Source: Burkholderiales bacterium
GTDB taxonomy: Bacteria > Pseudomonadota > Gammaproteobacteria > Burkholderiales > Burkholderiaceae_E
Assembly (NCBI GenBank): GCA_027489195.1
Contig: JAIYAG010000131.1
Coordinates: 1-8,500 of the forward strand
DNA: 8,500 bases
Direction: 5' to 3'
Shown here: positions 1 to 5,300 of the stretch, piece by piece
Numbering within the stretch: the stretch's first letter is position 1
Layout: the number at the start of each line of letters is the position of its first letter
Program-made: the position numbers and the translations under genes
Notes under the pieces: generated by a model
Told to the model about the DNA's origin: nothing
Database searches by the model: none
The model's input: only the letters and a program-made list of their open reading frames with translations

Positions 1-392
1 GTCTTGCCCTTGAGCTCGGCGGCGCTCCGGATCGGACTGCCTTTCCTGACCCAGACGCCGCCGCCTTCGCCCGCCGGCGACGCGTGCAGCGCCGCCGACA
101 GGATCCGCAGGTCGAGGCCGCGGGAGACGGCGGTCGGCACGCCGATCACGGCCGTCATGATCACGTCGTACTGCTTGGTCGCCGTCGCCTGCAGCAGCTG
201 CGGGATGAGCAGGCCGGTGGCCTCGACCTCGATCAGGTCCGAGCGCACCTTGCCGTTGCGGATCGCCCAGAGCGCCGATTCGTAGGCCGGGTCGAGCAGG
301 TAGCCGTAGCTGACCTTCTGTTTGGCCTGCGCGCGCAGCGAGGGCGCGGCGATCGCCGCGGGCGCGGCAGCCAGGAATTGACGGCGCTTCAT
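1..392 (-). CDS. ABC transporter substrate-binding protein, sulfonate/nitrate/taurine type (N-terminal part, runs off left edge)
   Basis: Periplasmic solute-binding component of an ABC importer. Only the first 130 residues are visible; the C-terminal part lies beyond the left edge. The N-terminus MKRRQFLAAA...SLRAQA is a signal peptide with a twin-arginine-like RRQFL motif and a probable cleavage after AQA near residue 23. The mature part begins VSYGYLLDPAYESALW and continues with GLLIPQLLQATATKQYDVIM and a VWVRKGSPI segment. This layout (a small-molecule lobe, then 'dvi.t....p.a...G.dlril', then 'vrkgS.I....dLkGK') is typical of the SsuA/TauA/NMT1-like family. The ATG at 392-390 overlaps the TGA of the upstream ATPase gene (ATGA), which fixes the start and implies translational coupling. 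The solute cannot be named from sequence. The family call is firm; substrate specificity is open. Confidence 0.88.
   Translation of the reverse strand, partial: MKRRQFLAAAPAAIAAPSLRAQAKQKVSYGYLLDPAYESALWAIRNGKVRSDLIEVEATGLLIPQLLQATATKQYDVIMTAVIGVPTAVSRGLDLRILSAALHASPAGEGGGVWVRKGSPIRSAAELKGK
389..392 (-). promoter_or_regulatory. ATGA start/stop overlap, ABC ATPase to binding protein
   Basis: On the minus strand ATG at 392-390 starts the solute-binding protein, while TGA at 391-389 ends the ATPase. This second four-base overlap binds all three left-block genes into one translationally coupled operon. Confidence 0.82.
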
Positions 393-1210
393 GCGGTGGG
401 TTCCTCTGGGTCGGTGTCGGACGGCGCCTCGAGCGAGGCGAACAGGCGGTTCAGGTGCTCGCGCAGCCGGGCGAGGCGAGGGTCGTCGGCGAGCCGACGC
501 GGCCGCGCCGCATCGACCGCGATCGTCTCCAGCACCCGCGTGGGCTTGTTCGACAGCAGGACGATGCGGTCGGCCAGCGTCAGCGCCTCGTCGATGTCAT
601 GGGTGACGAACAGCACCGTGCGGCCGGTGTGCTGCCAGATCCGCTCGATCTCGGCACGCAGCCGCCTGCGCGTGTTGGGGTCGAGCGCCGAGAACGGCTC
701 GTCCATCAGCACGATCGACGGCTCGACCGCGAGGGCGCGCGCGATCGCGACGCGCTGGCGCTCTCCGCCCGACAGCATCGACGGGTACTTGCCTGCCGCG
801 TCGGCGAGTCCGACCATCGCCAGCAGCGCACGCGCCGCGGGTTCGCGCCGGCGCGCCTCGGCGCGCCCGAAGCGCAGCTCCGCGCCGAGCATCACGTTGC
901 GCAGCGCATCGCGCCACGGCGCGAGCCGCGGCGACTGGAACACGAAGGCGACCTCGCTCCACGCATCGCGTGGCGCGCGCCCGTCGACCCGCACCGTCCC
1001 CGAGTCGGGCGCGAGCAGGTCGCCGATCATGCGCAGCGAGGTCGACTTGCCGCAGCCCGAGGGGCCGAGCAGGCAGACGAACTCGCCGCGTCCGACCGTG
1101 AAGTCGAGGCCGTCGTAGAGCGTCTCGCCGCCGAACTTCAGGCGCACGCCTTCGAACGCGATCGCGTCGCCCGCAGCGGCGCGCGGTGCGTCCGAGGCGG
1201 GGCCGGTCAC
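389..1210 (-). CDS. ABC importer ATP-binding protein (SsuB/TauB/NitT class)
   Basis: Cytoplasmic ATPase that drives an ABC importer; 273 residues from a GTG start, a normal length for the class. Visible motifs in order: Walker A GPSGCGKST (49-57), Q-loop Gln in VFQSPRLAPW (Gln92), signature LSGGERQRVAIARAL (from 146), Walker B IVLMDEP (166-172) with D-loop SALD, and switch His in FVTHDIDEA (His204). FQSPRLAPWRD is characteristic of the nitrate/sulfonate/taurine importer subfamily. The open frame continues 89 codons upstream, but that part is arginine-rich and overlaps the esterase gene in another frame. The GTG at 1210 overlaps the esterase TGA (GTGA), and the first conserved strand, IAFEGVRLKFGGETLYDGL, begins about 16 residues later, so this start is preferred. 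The 3' end overlaps the binding-protein start by 4 bases. The partner permease is not in the window. Confidence 0.93.
   Translation of the reverse strand: MTGPASDAPRAAAGDAIAFEGVRLKFGGETLYDGLDFTVGRGEFVCLLGPSGCGKSTSLRMIGDLLAPDSGTVRVDGRAPRDAWSEVAFVFQSPRLAPWRDALRNVMLGAELRFGRAEARRREPAARALLAMVGLADAAGKYPSMLSGGERQRVAIARALAVEPSIVLMDEPFSALDPNTRRRLRAEIERIWQHTGRTVLFVTHDIDEALTLADRIVLLSNKPTRVLETIAVDAARPRRLADDPRLARLREHLNRLFASLEAPSDTDPEEPTA
1207..1210 (-). promoter_or_regulatory. GTGA start/stop overlap, esterase to ABC ATPase
   Basis: Read on the minus strand, GTG at 1210-1208 starts the ATPase gene and TGA at 1209-1207 ends the esterase gene. Four-base overlaps of this kind usually mean that ribosomes finishing the first gene re-initiate on the second. 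The overlap decides the ATPase start. Confidence 0.8.
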
Positions 1211-2685
1211 GGCCAGTACCGCCAGCGGCGCCGGCCCGCCGGATCGGCCTCGAGCCGGCACTGTGCGTCGAGCAGCATCGTCGCGCCGTCGGCACCGTGC
1301 GTCGCCCAGCCGGGCAGGCCGGCGTGCGAGGGGTCCCCGGTGCGGGCGAACGCGACCCAGGCATCGCGCATCCGCGCCGCGAGCGAGGCGAGCGTCCGCG
1401 GATCGGCGCCGGCCAGCATCGGCGCGGGCCAGTCGGCGACGGTGTCGAACATGAAGGGCAGTTCGATGCAGTGACACGCGCCGAAGGCGTTGCCGGGCGC
1501 GGCGAAGTCGAAGCGGTACACGTGCGCCGGACGCCCCAGGGCCGCGAGCCGCTCGGCGAAGGCCAGCAGGCCGGCGCCGAACGATGCGTCGCCGAGCATC
1601 GCGCCGAGCAGGCCCGAGGTTCCGGGCAGGTGCGTGCGCTGACGGTATTCGGCGATCGCCTCGTCGGCGGCGTCGCCGAAATGTCGCGTGAAGACCCCGC
1701 GCACCGTGGCGTCGGAGGCCGCCGCCATGTCGGGAGACGGGCTGAAGAACGCCGCCATCTCGTCGCGGGTCCAGCCGAGCATGAGGTCATGGCGCGTCGC
1801 GCCCGCGACCGCCGCGCCGATCACGTCGTCGCCGAGCAGCTCGTGGTCGGCGACCGGGATGAACGGCGGCACGGTGCTCGCGAAGGCCACCATCGAGCGG
1901 GCCACCGCGACCTGCGCGGCGTTGATCCGCTCGAACGGCACCTCGCGCCAGTCGCTCGCGTCGGAGAGGCCCAGCTCGCGCTGCATGGCCTCGCCGATCT
2001 TCGCGGCATCGGCGCGCGAGCGCAGCATCCGGCCGAACGGGGCGCTCTGCACGATCGCCCTGCGGAAATGCGGACGAGCCTTCGGCGAGCCGAGCATCGC
2101 GAGCACCGACAGGCCGCCGGCGGACTGGCCTGCGACGGTGATGTTTTCCGGATCGCCGCCGAACGCCTCGATCTCGCGGGCGACCCAGGCGAGCGCGGCG
2201 AACTGGTCGTGCAGGCCGAGATTCGGGGGCGCGACGCCGGGCAGGTGCATGAAGCCGAGCGCGCCGAGCCGGTGGTTGACACCGACGACCACCGTGTCGC
2301 CGTGCCGCGCCAGGGCGGCGCCCGAGTACCAGGGCAGCGAGCCGGCGCCGGTCCAGAACGCGCCACCGTGCAGGAACACGATCACCGGCCGACGGGCGCC
2401 GTCGGGGGCGGGTGTCGAGATGGTCAGCGTCAGGCAGTCCTCGGACTGCGGCAGGTCGAAGTCGCCCATCGCCGCGCGCAGGCGCGACGGCGGCTGAGGC
2501 GCGATCGGACCGTCGCGGGTCGCGTCGCGCTCGCCGGTCCACGGCTCGGGCGCCTCGGGCAGCGCGAAGCGTCGGGCCCCGACGGGCGGCGCCGCATAGG
2601 GCACGGCGCGGAAGGTGCACACGTCGGACTCGACCGCGCCTCGCAGCACGCCCAGGGACGTCCGGGCAACGGGAACTGGACTCAT
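1207..2685 (-). CDS. Type-B carboxylesterase (alpha/beta hydrolase)
   Basis: Serine esterase of the carboxylesterase/cholinesterase family, 492 residues, near the family's usual 480-550. The second-block family motif SEDCLTLTIST is at about 81-91, the oxyanion-hole HGG at 106-108, and the nucleophile elbow GQSAGG puts the catalytic Ser at 188. By comparison with acetylcholinesterase, the acid is Glu309 in GWTRDEMAAFF and the base is His405 in FGACHCIELPF. All three are present, so the enzyme should be active. The frame extends 20 codons further upstream to 2745, but ATG 2685 is placed just before the conserved TSLGVLRG opening, so it is preferred; no strong Shine-Dalgarno is seen at either. 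No signal peptide is apparent, suggesting a cytosolic enzyme. It is first in an operon with an ABC importer, so its substrate may be an imported ester. The natural ester is unknown. Confidence 0.92.
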   Translation of the reverse strand: MSPVPVARTSLGVLRGAVESDVCTFRAVPYAAPPVGARRFALPEAPEPWTGERDATRDGPIAPQPPSRLRAAMGDFDLPQSEDCLTLTISTPAPDGARRPVIVFLHGGAFWTGAGSLPWYSGAALARHGDTVVVGVNHRLGALGFMHLPGVAPPNLGLHDQFAALAWVAREIEAFGGDPENITVAGQSAGGLSVLAMLGSPKARPHFRRAIVQSAPFGRMLRSRADAAKIGEAMQRELGLSDASDWREVPFERINAAQVAVARSMVAFASTVPPFIPVADHELLGDDVIGAAVAGATRHDLMLGWTRDEMAAFFSPSPDMAAASDATVRGVFTRHFGDAADEAIAEYRQRTHLPGTSGLLGAMLGDASFGAGLLAFAERLAALGRPAHVYRFDFAAPGNAFGACHCIELPFMFDTVADWPAPMLAGADPRTLASLAARMRDAWVAFARTGDPSHAGLPGWATHGADGATMLLDAQCRLEADPAGRRRWRYWP

Positions 2686-2791
2686 CGCTTGGGCGCTCGC
2701 CACGTCTCGGTGGCCCAATCTACCCGCCCGGAATGGGTGGCGCAAACGCGCCTGCCGCAGGCCGGAACCGCGTCACCGGGGCCTCGTCTCA

Positions 2792-2811
2792 CCTGCCCGG
2801 TGCCGGGCGGG
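2792..2811. repeat. Compact inverted repeat in divergent intergenic region
   Basis: The arms at 2792-2800 and 2803-2811 pair over nine positions (eight Watson-Crick pairs and one T.G wobble) around a two-base centre; the core GCCCGG-TG-CCGGGC is a perfect 6+6 palindrome. As RNA it would fold as a GC-rich hairpin with a four-base loop. It could be an operator, a leader hairpin for either divergent transcript, or chance in a GC-rich spacer. Confidence 0.4.
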
Positions 2812-2966
2812 TCGCGGGCTCGCGACGAGCGTGCGAGGCGGCCCGACGAGCGGGCCCGACGCTTCGGCGTGCGCTCGCATACTCCGTGGACATCGGTCAC
2901 GGGCCAGGGCCCGCGTCGATCGCCCACCGCTCGCGCCCGTTCCGGCCTCGCGCCGGCCCTCACCCG

Positions 2967-2972
2967 ACAGGA
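2967..2972 (+). promoter_or_regulatory. Ribosome binding site of lipoprotein gene
   Basis: ACAGGA sits seven bases before ATG 2980. It is the clearest Shine-Dalgarno-like site in the window and supports that start over the long open frame that continues upstream antisense to the esterase. Confidence 0.6.
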
Positions 2973-2979
2973 CTCTCGG

Positions 2980-3702
2980 ATGAACCGGACATCTCGTGTC
3001 GCCACCTCGCTGTGTGTCCTGTCGCTGCTCGCGGCCTGCCGGATCGGCGACGTCTGGCCCTTCGGCTCGAGCGCCTCGACGACGCCGTTCCCGGTGAAGC
3101 AGGCGATCTCCGGCTTCCTGTCCGACGGGCTCGATCGGTCGCTGTCCGCCTCGGGCACCATCGCCCGAGGGAACGAGTCGGTCAAGTTCAGCGGTCAGGT
3201 CAACTACTCGGTCAAGCGCGCGGTACCCGCGACCTTCGGCGGCACGCCCGCGCTGATGGTGGCCGACACGTTCGGGGGCACCTTCTCGGTGAGCGGGCAG
3301 CCGATCGAGGTCGGCACCACCGGCGTGATCTACCTGAACGCCGGCCACGACCTGATCGGCGATTCCGCGGCCGGACGCTACTGCGTCGCCGATGCCCCGG
3401 GGGTCATTCCGGCTGCGGTGACGGCGGGGCAGTCGGGCACGCTCGCGTCGTACACCTGCTATACCAGCAACCAGCGCGCGAGTCGCGCGGGCACGAGAAC
3501 CGACAACTGGTTCGCGTCCGCCGGACCTCGGTCGGGCACCCTGAAGTTCAGGGTCGTCAGCGTGTCGACGGACGACACCGGCGAGACGATCGGGACCGCG
3601 TCGAAGACCTATCTGATCCGGGGCGACGGCTCGCTGTCGATCAGCGAGATCCAGATCGTCGCGACCCAGCAGGGCATCACGACCCGGCTCACCGCGAACT
3701 AG
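2980..3702 (+). CDS. Predicted lipoprotein of unknown function
   Basis: 240-residue protein, not recognised as a named family. Its N-terminus is a type II signal peptide: MNRTSR, a hydrophobic stretch, then the lipobox LLAAC with Cys20 as the lipidated residue, so it should be membrane-anchored on the periplasmic side. The residues after Cys20 (RIGD) do not clearly tell inner from outer membrane. The mature part is rich in Ser, Thr, Gly and Val in alternating strand-like runs (KFSGQVNYSV, GGTFSVSG, GTLKFRVVSVS), suggesting a beta-rich fold. Two cysteines, Cys135 (RYCVAD) and Cys160 (YTCYTS), could form a disulfide. It stands alone: the esterase operon is divergent, and cheY follows only after 323 bases. 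The start is set by the ribosome binding site and the signal peptide. Confidence 0.82.
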   Translation: MNRTSRVATSLCVLSLLAACRIGDVWPFGSSASTTPFPVKQAISGFLSDGLDRSLSASGTIARGNESVKFSGQVNYSVKRAVPATFGGTPALMVADTFGGTFSVSGQPIEVGTTGVIYLNAGHDLIGDSAAGRYCVADAPGVIPAAVTAGQSGTLASYTCYTSNQRASRAGTRTDNWFASAGPRSGTLKFRVVSVSTDDTGETIGTASKTYLIRGDGSLSISEIQIVATQQGITTRLTAN

Positions 3703-4025
3703 CGCCCGGGCGGTCCGTCGCGGGCCGACCCGACGACGATCGCCGTGCCGATGCGCACGCCGAACAGGGTGTCCGACGAACGGCACCTGCGCCGCCGCGA
3801 CAGGGCCGACCGCCGGATGACTGTGACGGAAGCACGGTCGGTCGCACGAATACCGGCAGTTTTCCCCTGTTTCGTCGCGCCTCGCCATGGCGCCGTTGGC
3901 TGCACCATCCGTTGGCGCCCTGCCGAGATGGATGGACTCGTGACGAACCCGCATCACCACCGCTCCGACCCTGGACCGTTCCGGTCCGGGCCCGTATCGA
4001 GAAACCAGGACCACGGCTCGCTGTC
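3703..4025. other. Intergenic region and probable leader upstream of cheY
   Basis: 323 bases without a supported gene. Short frames here (for example 3745-4029) lack a ribosome binding site and any recognisable motif. The segment should contain the cheYZ promoter. I looked for a flagellar sigma-28 site (TAAA ... GCCGATAA) and found no good match. The only clear structure is an inverted repeat at 3969-3990. A GC-rich stretch follows the lipoprotein stop but has no T-tract to mark a terminator. Confidence 0.55.
3969..3990. repeat. Hairpin 36-57 bases upstream of cheY
   Basis: CCC-T-GGACCG, then TTC, then CGGTCC-GGG. The inner arms 3973-3978 and 3982-3987 are perfect complements around three bases, and an outer CCC/GGG pair (3969-3971 with 3988-3990) extends the stem across one bulged T. 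It may act in the cheY leader RNA, as a protein operator, or as a late terminator before cheY; no T-tract follows. Confidence 0.45.
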
Positions 4026-4400
4026 ATGAGATTCCTGATCGTTGACGACTTTTCGACGATGCGACGCATCGTCCGTGGCCTGCTCAAGGAGATGGGCCAC
4101 CTGGATTGCGACGAGGCCGAAGACGGCGCGGTGGCGATCACCAAGCTGCGCAACGGCCGGTTCGACTTCGTCGTGACCGACATCAACATGCCGAACATGA
4201 ACGGCTTCGAGCTGCTGGAGGCGATCCGAACGGATGCGTCGCTGCAGACGCTGCCCGTGCTGATGGTGACCGCCGAGGCCCGCAAGGAGGACATCGTCCG
4301 CGCAGCGCAGCTGCGTGCCTCGGGGTACATCGTCAAGCCCTTCTCGAAGGCGACGCTCGAGGAAAAGGTCTCCAAGATCATGGGCCAGGTCAAGGCCTGA
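4026..4400 (+). CDS. cheY: Chemotaxis response regulator CheY
   Basis: Single-domain receiver of 124 residues that, when phosphorylated by CheA, binds the flagellar switch protein FliM and changes rotation. The full active site is visible: acidic pair Asp7/Asp8 (LIVDDFSTMRRIV), phospho-acceptor Asp52 (VVTDINMPNMNG), Thr82 (LMVTAEA), switch Tyr101 and Lys104 (SGYIVKPFS). The DFSTMRRIV opening and YIVKPF segment are typical of true CheY rather than an output-domain regulator. There is no effector domain. The start MRFLIVDD fits the family; an AGGA lies about 14 bases upstream, further than ideal. The open frame upstream has no conserved content. cheZ follows after 26 bases. No cheA, cheW, receptor or flagellar gene is in the window. 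Confidence 0.96.
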   Translation: MRFLIVDDFSTMRRIVRGLLKEMGHLDCDEAEDGAVAITKLRNGRFDFVVTDINMPNMNGFELLEAIRTDASLQTLPVLMVTAEARKEDIVRAAQLRASGYIVKPFSKATLEEKVSKIMGQVKA

Positions 4401-4426
4401 ACGTACGCCGCACTCAAGACGACGAC

Positions 4427-5260
4427 ATGGAACACGACGACCTCGAAGCCCTGTTCGAAGCGACCCGCGCGGAAGCCGAGCGATCGGTCACAGCCCTGGC
4501 GGAGCCGCCTCCCGCGCCCCCCGCGCCGGCCGCACGGCCGTCCGCGCCCGCGCCGGTCGCTGCACCGGCCGCCATCATCCCGATCGCCGTCGAGCATCCG
4601 CCCGAGAGCTGCCCGAACGCCGATCCCGACGGCATCTGCCGCAACTGCACCTGCGGCAGCGCGCGCGACCTGCGCGACCGGGTCGGCCGCCTGACGCGAG
4701 AGCTGCACGAGAGCCTGCAGGAACTGCGGCTCGACAGCACGCTCGCCGACATGGCGAACGAGATCCCCGATGCGCGCAACCGCCTCAAGTACGTCACCGA
4801 GATGTGCGAGCGCAGCGCCCAGAAGGTGCGCGACACCCTCGACGAGCTGTCGCCGCTGCAGGAGGCCGAGCGTGACGGTTCGCAGGCGCTGCATGCGCGC
4901 TGGAGCCGCATGCTCGACGAGAAGCGCCGTCCCGAGGAGGGCTACATGGCGCTCTTCGAGGCGACCCGCGTGCACCTGTCGGAGAGCGTGGCGCGTGCCG
5001 AGCGCACGGCGAGCCTGCACAGCGACATCATGATGGCGCAGGACTTCCAGGACCTGACCGGCCAGGTGTGCCGCAAGATCGAGGGCATCACCGAGCGGAT
5101 CGAGCAGAAGCTGCTGAAGCTGCTGATCGACACCGCGCCGGAAGACCACCGTGCGCGCCACCAGGAGATGCTCGAGGGCCCGCAGGTGGTGGCCGGCCGC
5201 AGCGACGCCGTGACCACGCAGGGCGAGGTCGACGACCTGCTGAGCTCGCTCGGGTTCTAG
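4427..5260 (+). CDS. cheZ: CheY-P phosphatase CheZ with extra N-terminal cysteine-cluster module
   Basis: Dephosphorylates CheY-P to end the tumble signal. The 277 residues exceed E. coli CheZ (214). From about 81 the sequence follows CheZ: first helix RDRVGRLTRELHESLQEL, IPDARNRLKYV, the long hairpin helices, and MMAQDFQDLTGQV, where Asp209 and Gln213 match E. coli Asp143 and the catalytic Gln147. The CheY-binding tail VDDLLSSLGF (268-277) is nearly identical to that of E. coli. The first 80 residues are additional: an acidic helix MEHDDLEALFEA, a Pro/Ala linker (about 27-50), then Cys62, Cys71, Cys74 and Cys76 in CX8CX2CXC with local sequence CRNCTCG. That spacing is the [2Fe-2S] motif of anamorsin/Dre2, so a metal cluster beside the phosphatase helices is inferred, not shown. 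It follows cheY by 26 bases and is presumably cotranscribed. Confidence 0.95.
   Translation: MEHDDLEALFEATRAEAERSVTALAEPPPAPPAPAARPSAPAPVAAPAAIIPIAVEHPPESCPNADPDGICRNCTCGSARDLRDRVGRLTRELHESLQELRLDSTLADMANEIPDARNRLKYVTEMCERSAQKVRDTLDELSPLQEAERDGSQALHARWSRMLDEKRRPEEGYMALFEATRVHLSESVARAERTASLHSDIMMAQDFQDLTGQVCRKIEGITERIEQKLLKLLIDTAPEDHRARHQEMLEGPQVVAGRSDAVTTQGEVDDLLSSLGF
4610..4654 (+). other. CX8CX2CXC cysteine motif within CheZ (anamorsin-like)
   Basis: Encodes Cys62 to Cys76 of CheZ. Eight residues separate Cys62 and Cys71, two separate Cys71 and Cys74, and one separates Cys74 and Cys76; Gly77 follows. Human anamorsin binds [2Fe-2S] through the same CX8CX2CXC spacing with local sequence CKNCTCG. 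The match is direct from sequence; metal binding here is inference. Zinc is the main alternative ligand. Confidence 0.75.
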
Positions 5261-5269
5261 ACAGGCCGA

Positions 5270-5291
5270 GCGGCCCCGGCTCCGGGGCCGC
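5270..5291. terminator. GC-rich hairpin between convergent cheZ and DUF1653-HD genes
   Basis: A perfect 10+10 inverted repeat (GCGGCCCCGG at 5270-5279, CCGGGGCCGC at 5282-5291) around CT; as RNA it gives a nine-pair stem with a four-base loop. An alternative pairing joins 5273-5280 with 5293-5300. It lies in the 40-base gap between two converging stop codons, where a shared bidirectional terminator is expected. There is no T-tract on either side, so intrinsic termination is not proven. Confidence 0.55.
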
Positions 5292-5300
5292 GGCCGGGGC

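Larger units (their letters stand above)
2686..2979. other. Divergent intergenic region between esterase operon and lipoprotein gene
   Basis: 294 bases with no credible gene; frames that cross it are extensions or shadows of neighbouring genes. It must hold the promoters of the leftward esterase operon and the rightward lipoprotein gene. A hairpin lies at 2792-2811 and a small inverted repeat (GCTCG/CGAGC) at 2818-2830. A CATACT hexamer near 2878 lacks a convincing -35 partner, so no promoter is called. Confidence 0.6.

Noticed and set aside
84..1118. Long plus-strand open frame antisense to the ABC ATPase
   Set aside because: Arginine- and serine-rich with no motif; the minus strand has complete ABC ATPase motifs. 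It is a high-GC shadow frame.
1211..1477. 89-codon upstream extension of the ABC ATPase
   Set aside because: Low-complexity Arg-rich sequence overlapping the esterase in another frame; the GTG 1210 overlap and the family N-terminus favour the shorter protein.
2686..2745. 20-residue upstream extension of the esterase
   Set aside because: No ribosome binding site or signal peptide character; ATG 2685 fits the family opening better, though the longer form cannot be excluded.
1186..2979. Plus-strand frame continuing upstream of the lipoprotein
   Set aside because: It is antisense to the esterase, lacks motifs, and would bury the lipoprotein signal peptide; the ribosome binding site supports ATG 2980.
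2412..4025. Long plus-strand frame upstream of and in frame with cheY
   Set aside because: Overlaps the esterase antisense and the lipoprotein in another frame; no conserved content before MRFLIVDD.
3703..4025. Sigma-28 flagellar promoter before cheY
   Set aside because: Only a partial GCCGTTGG-like -10 near 3890 was found, with no TAAA-type -35 at the right distance.
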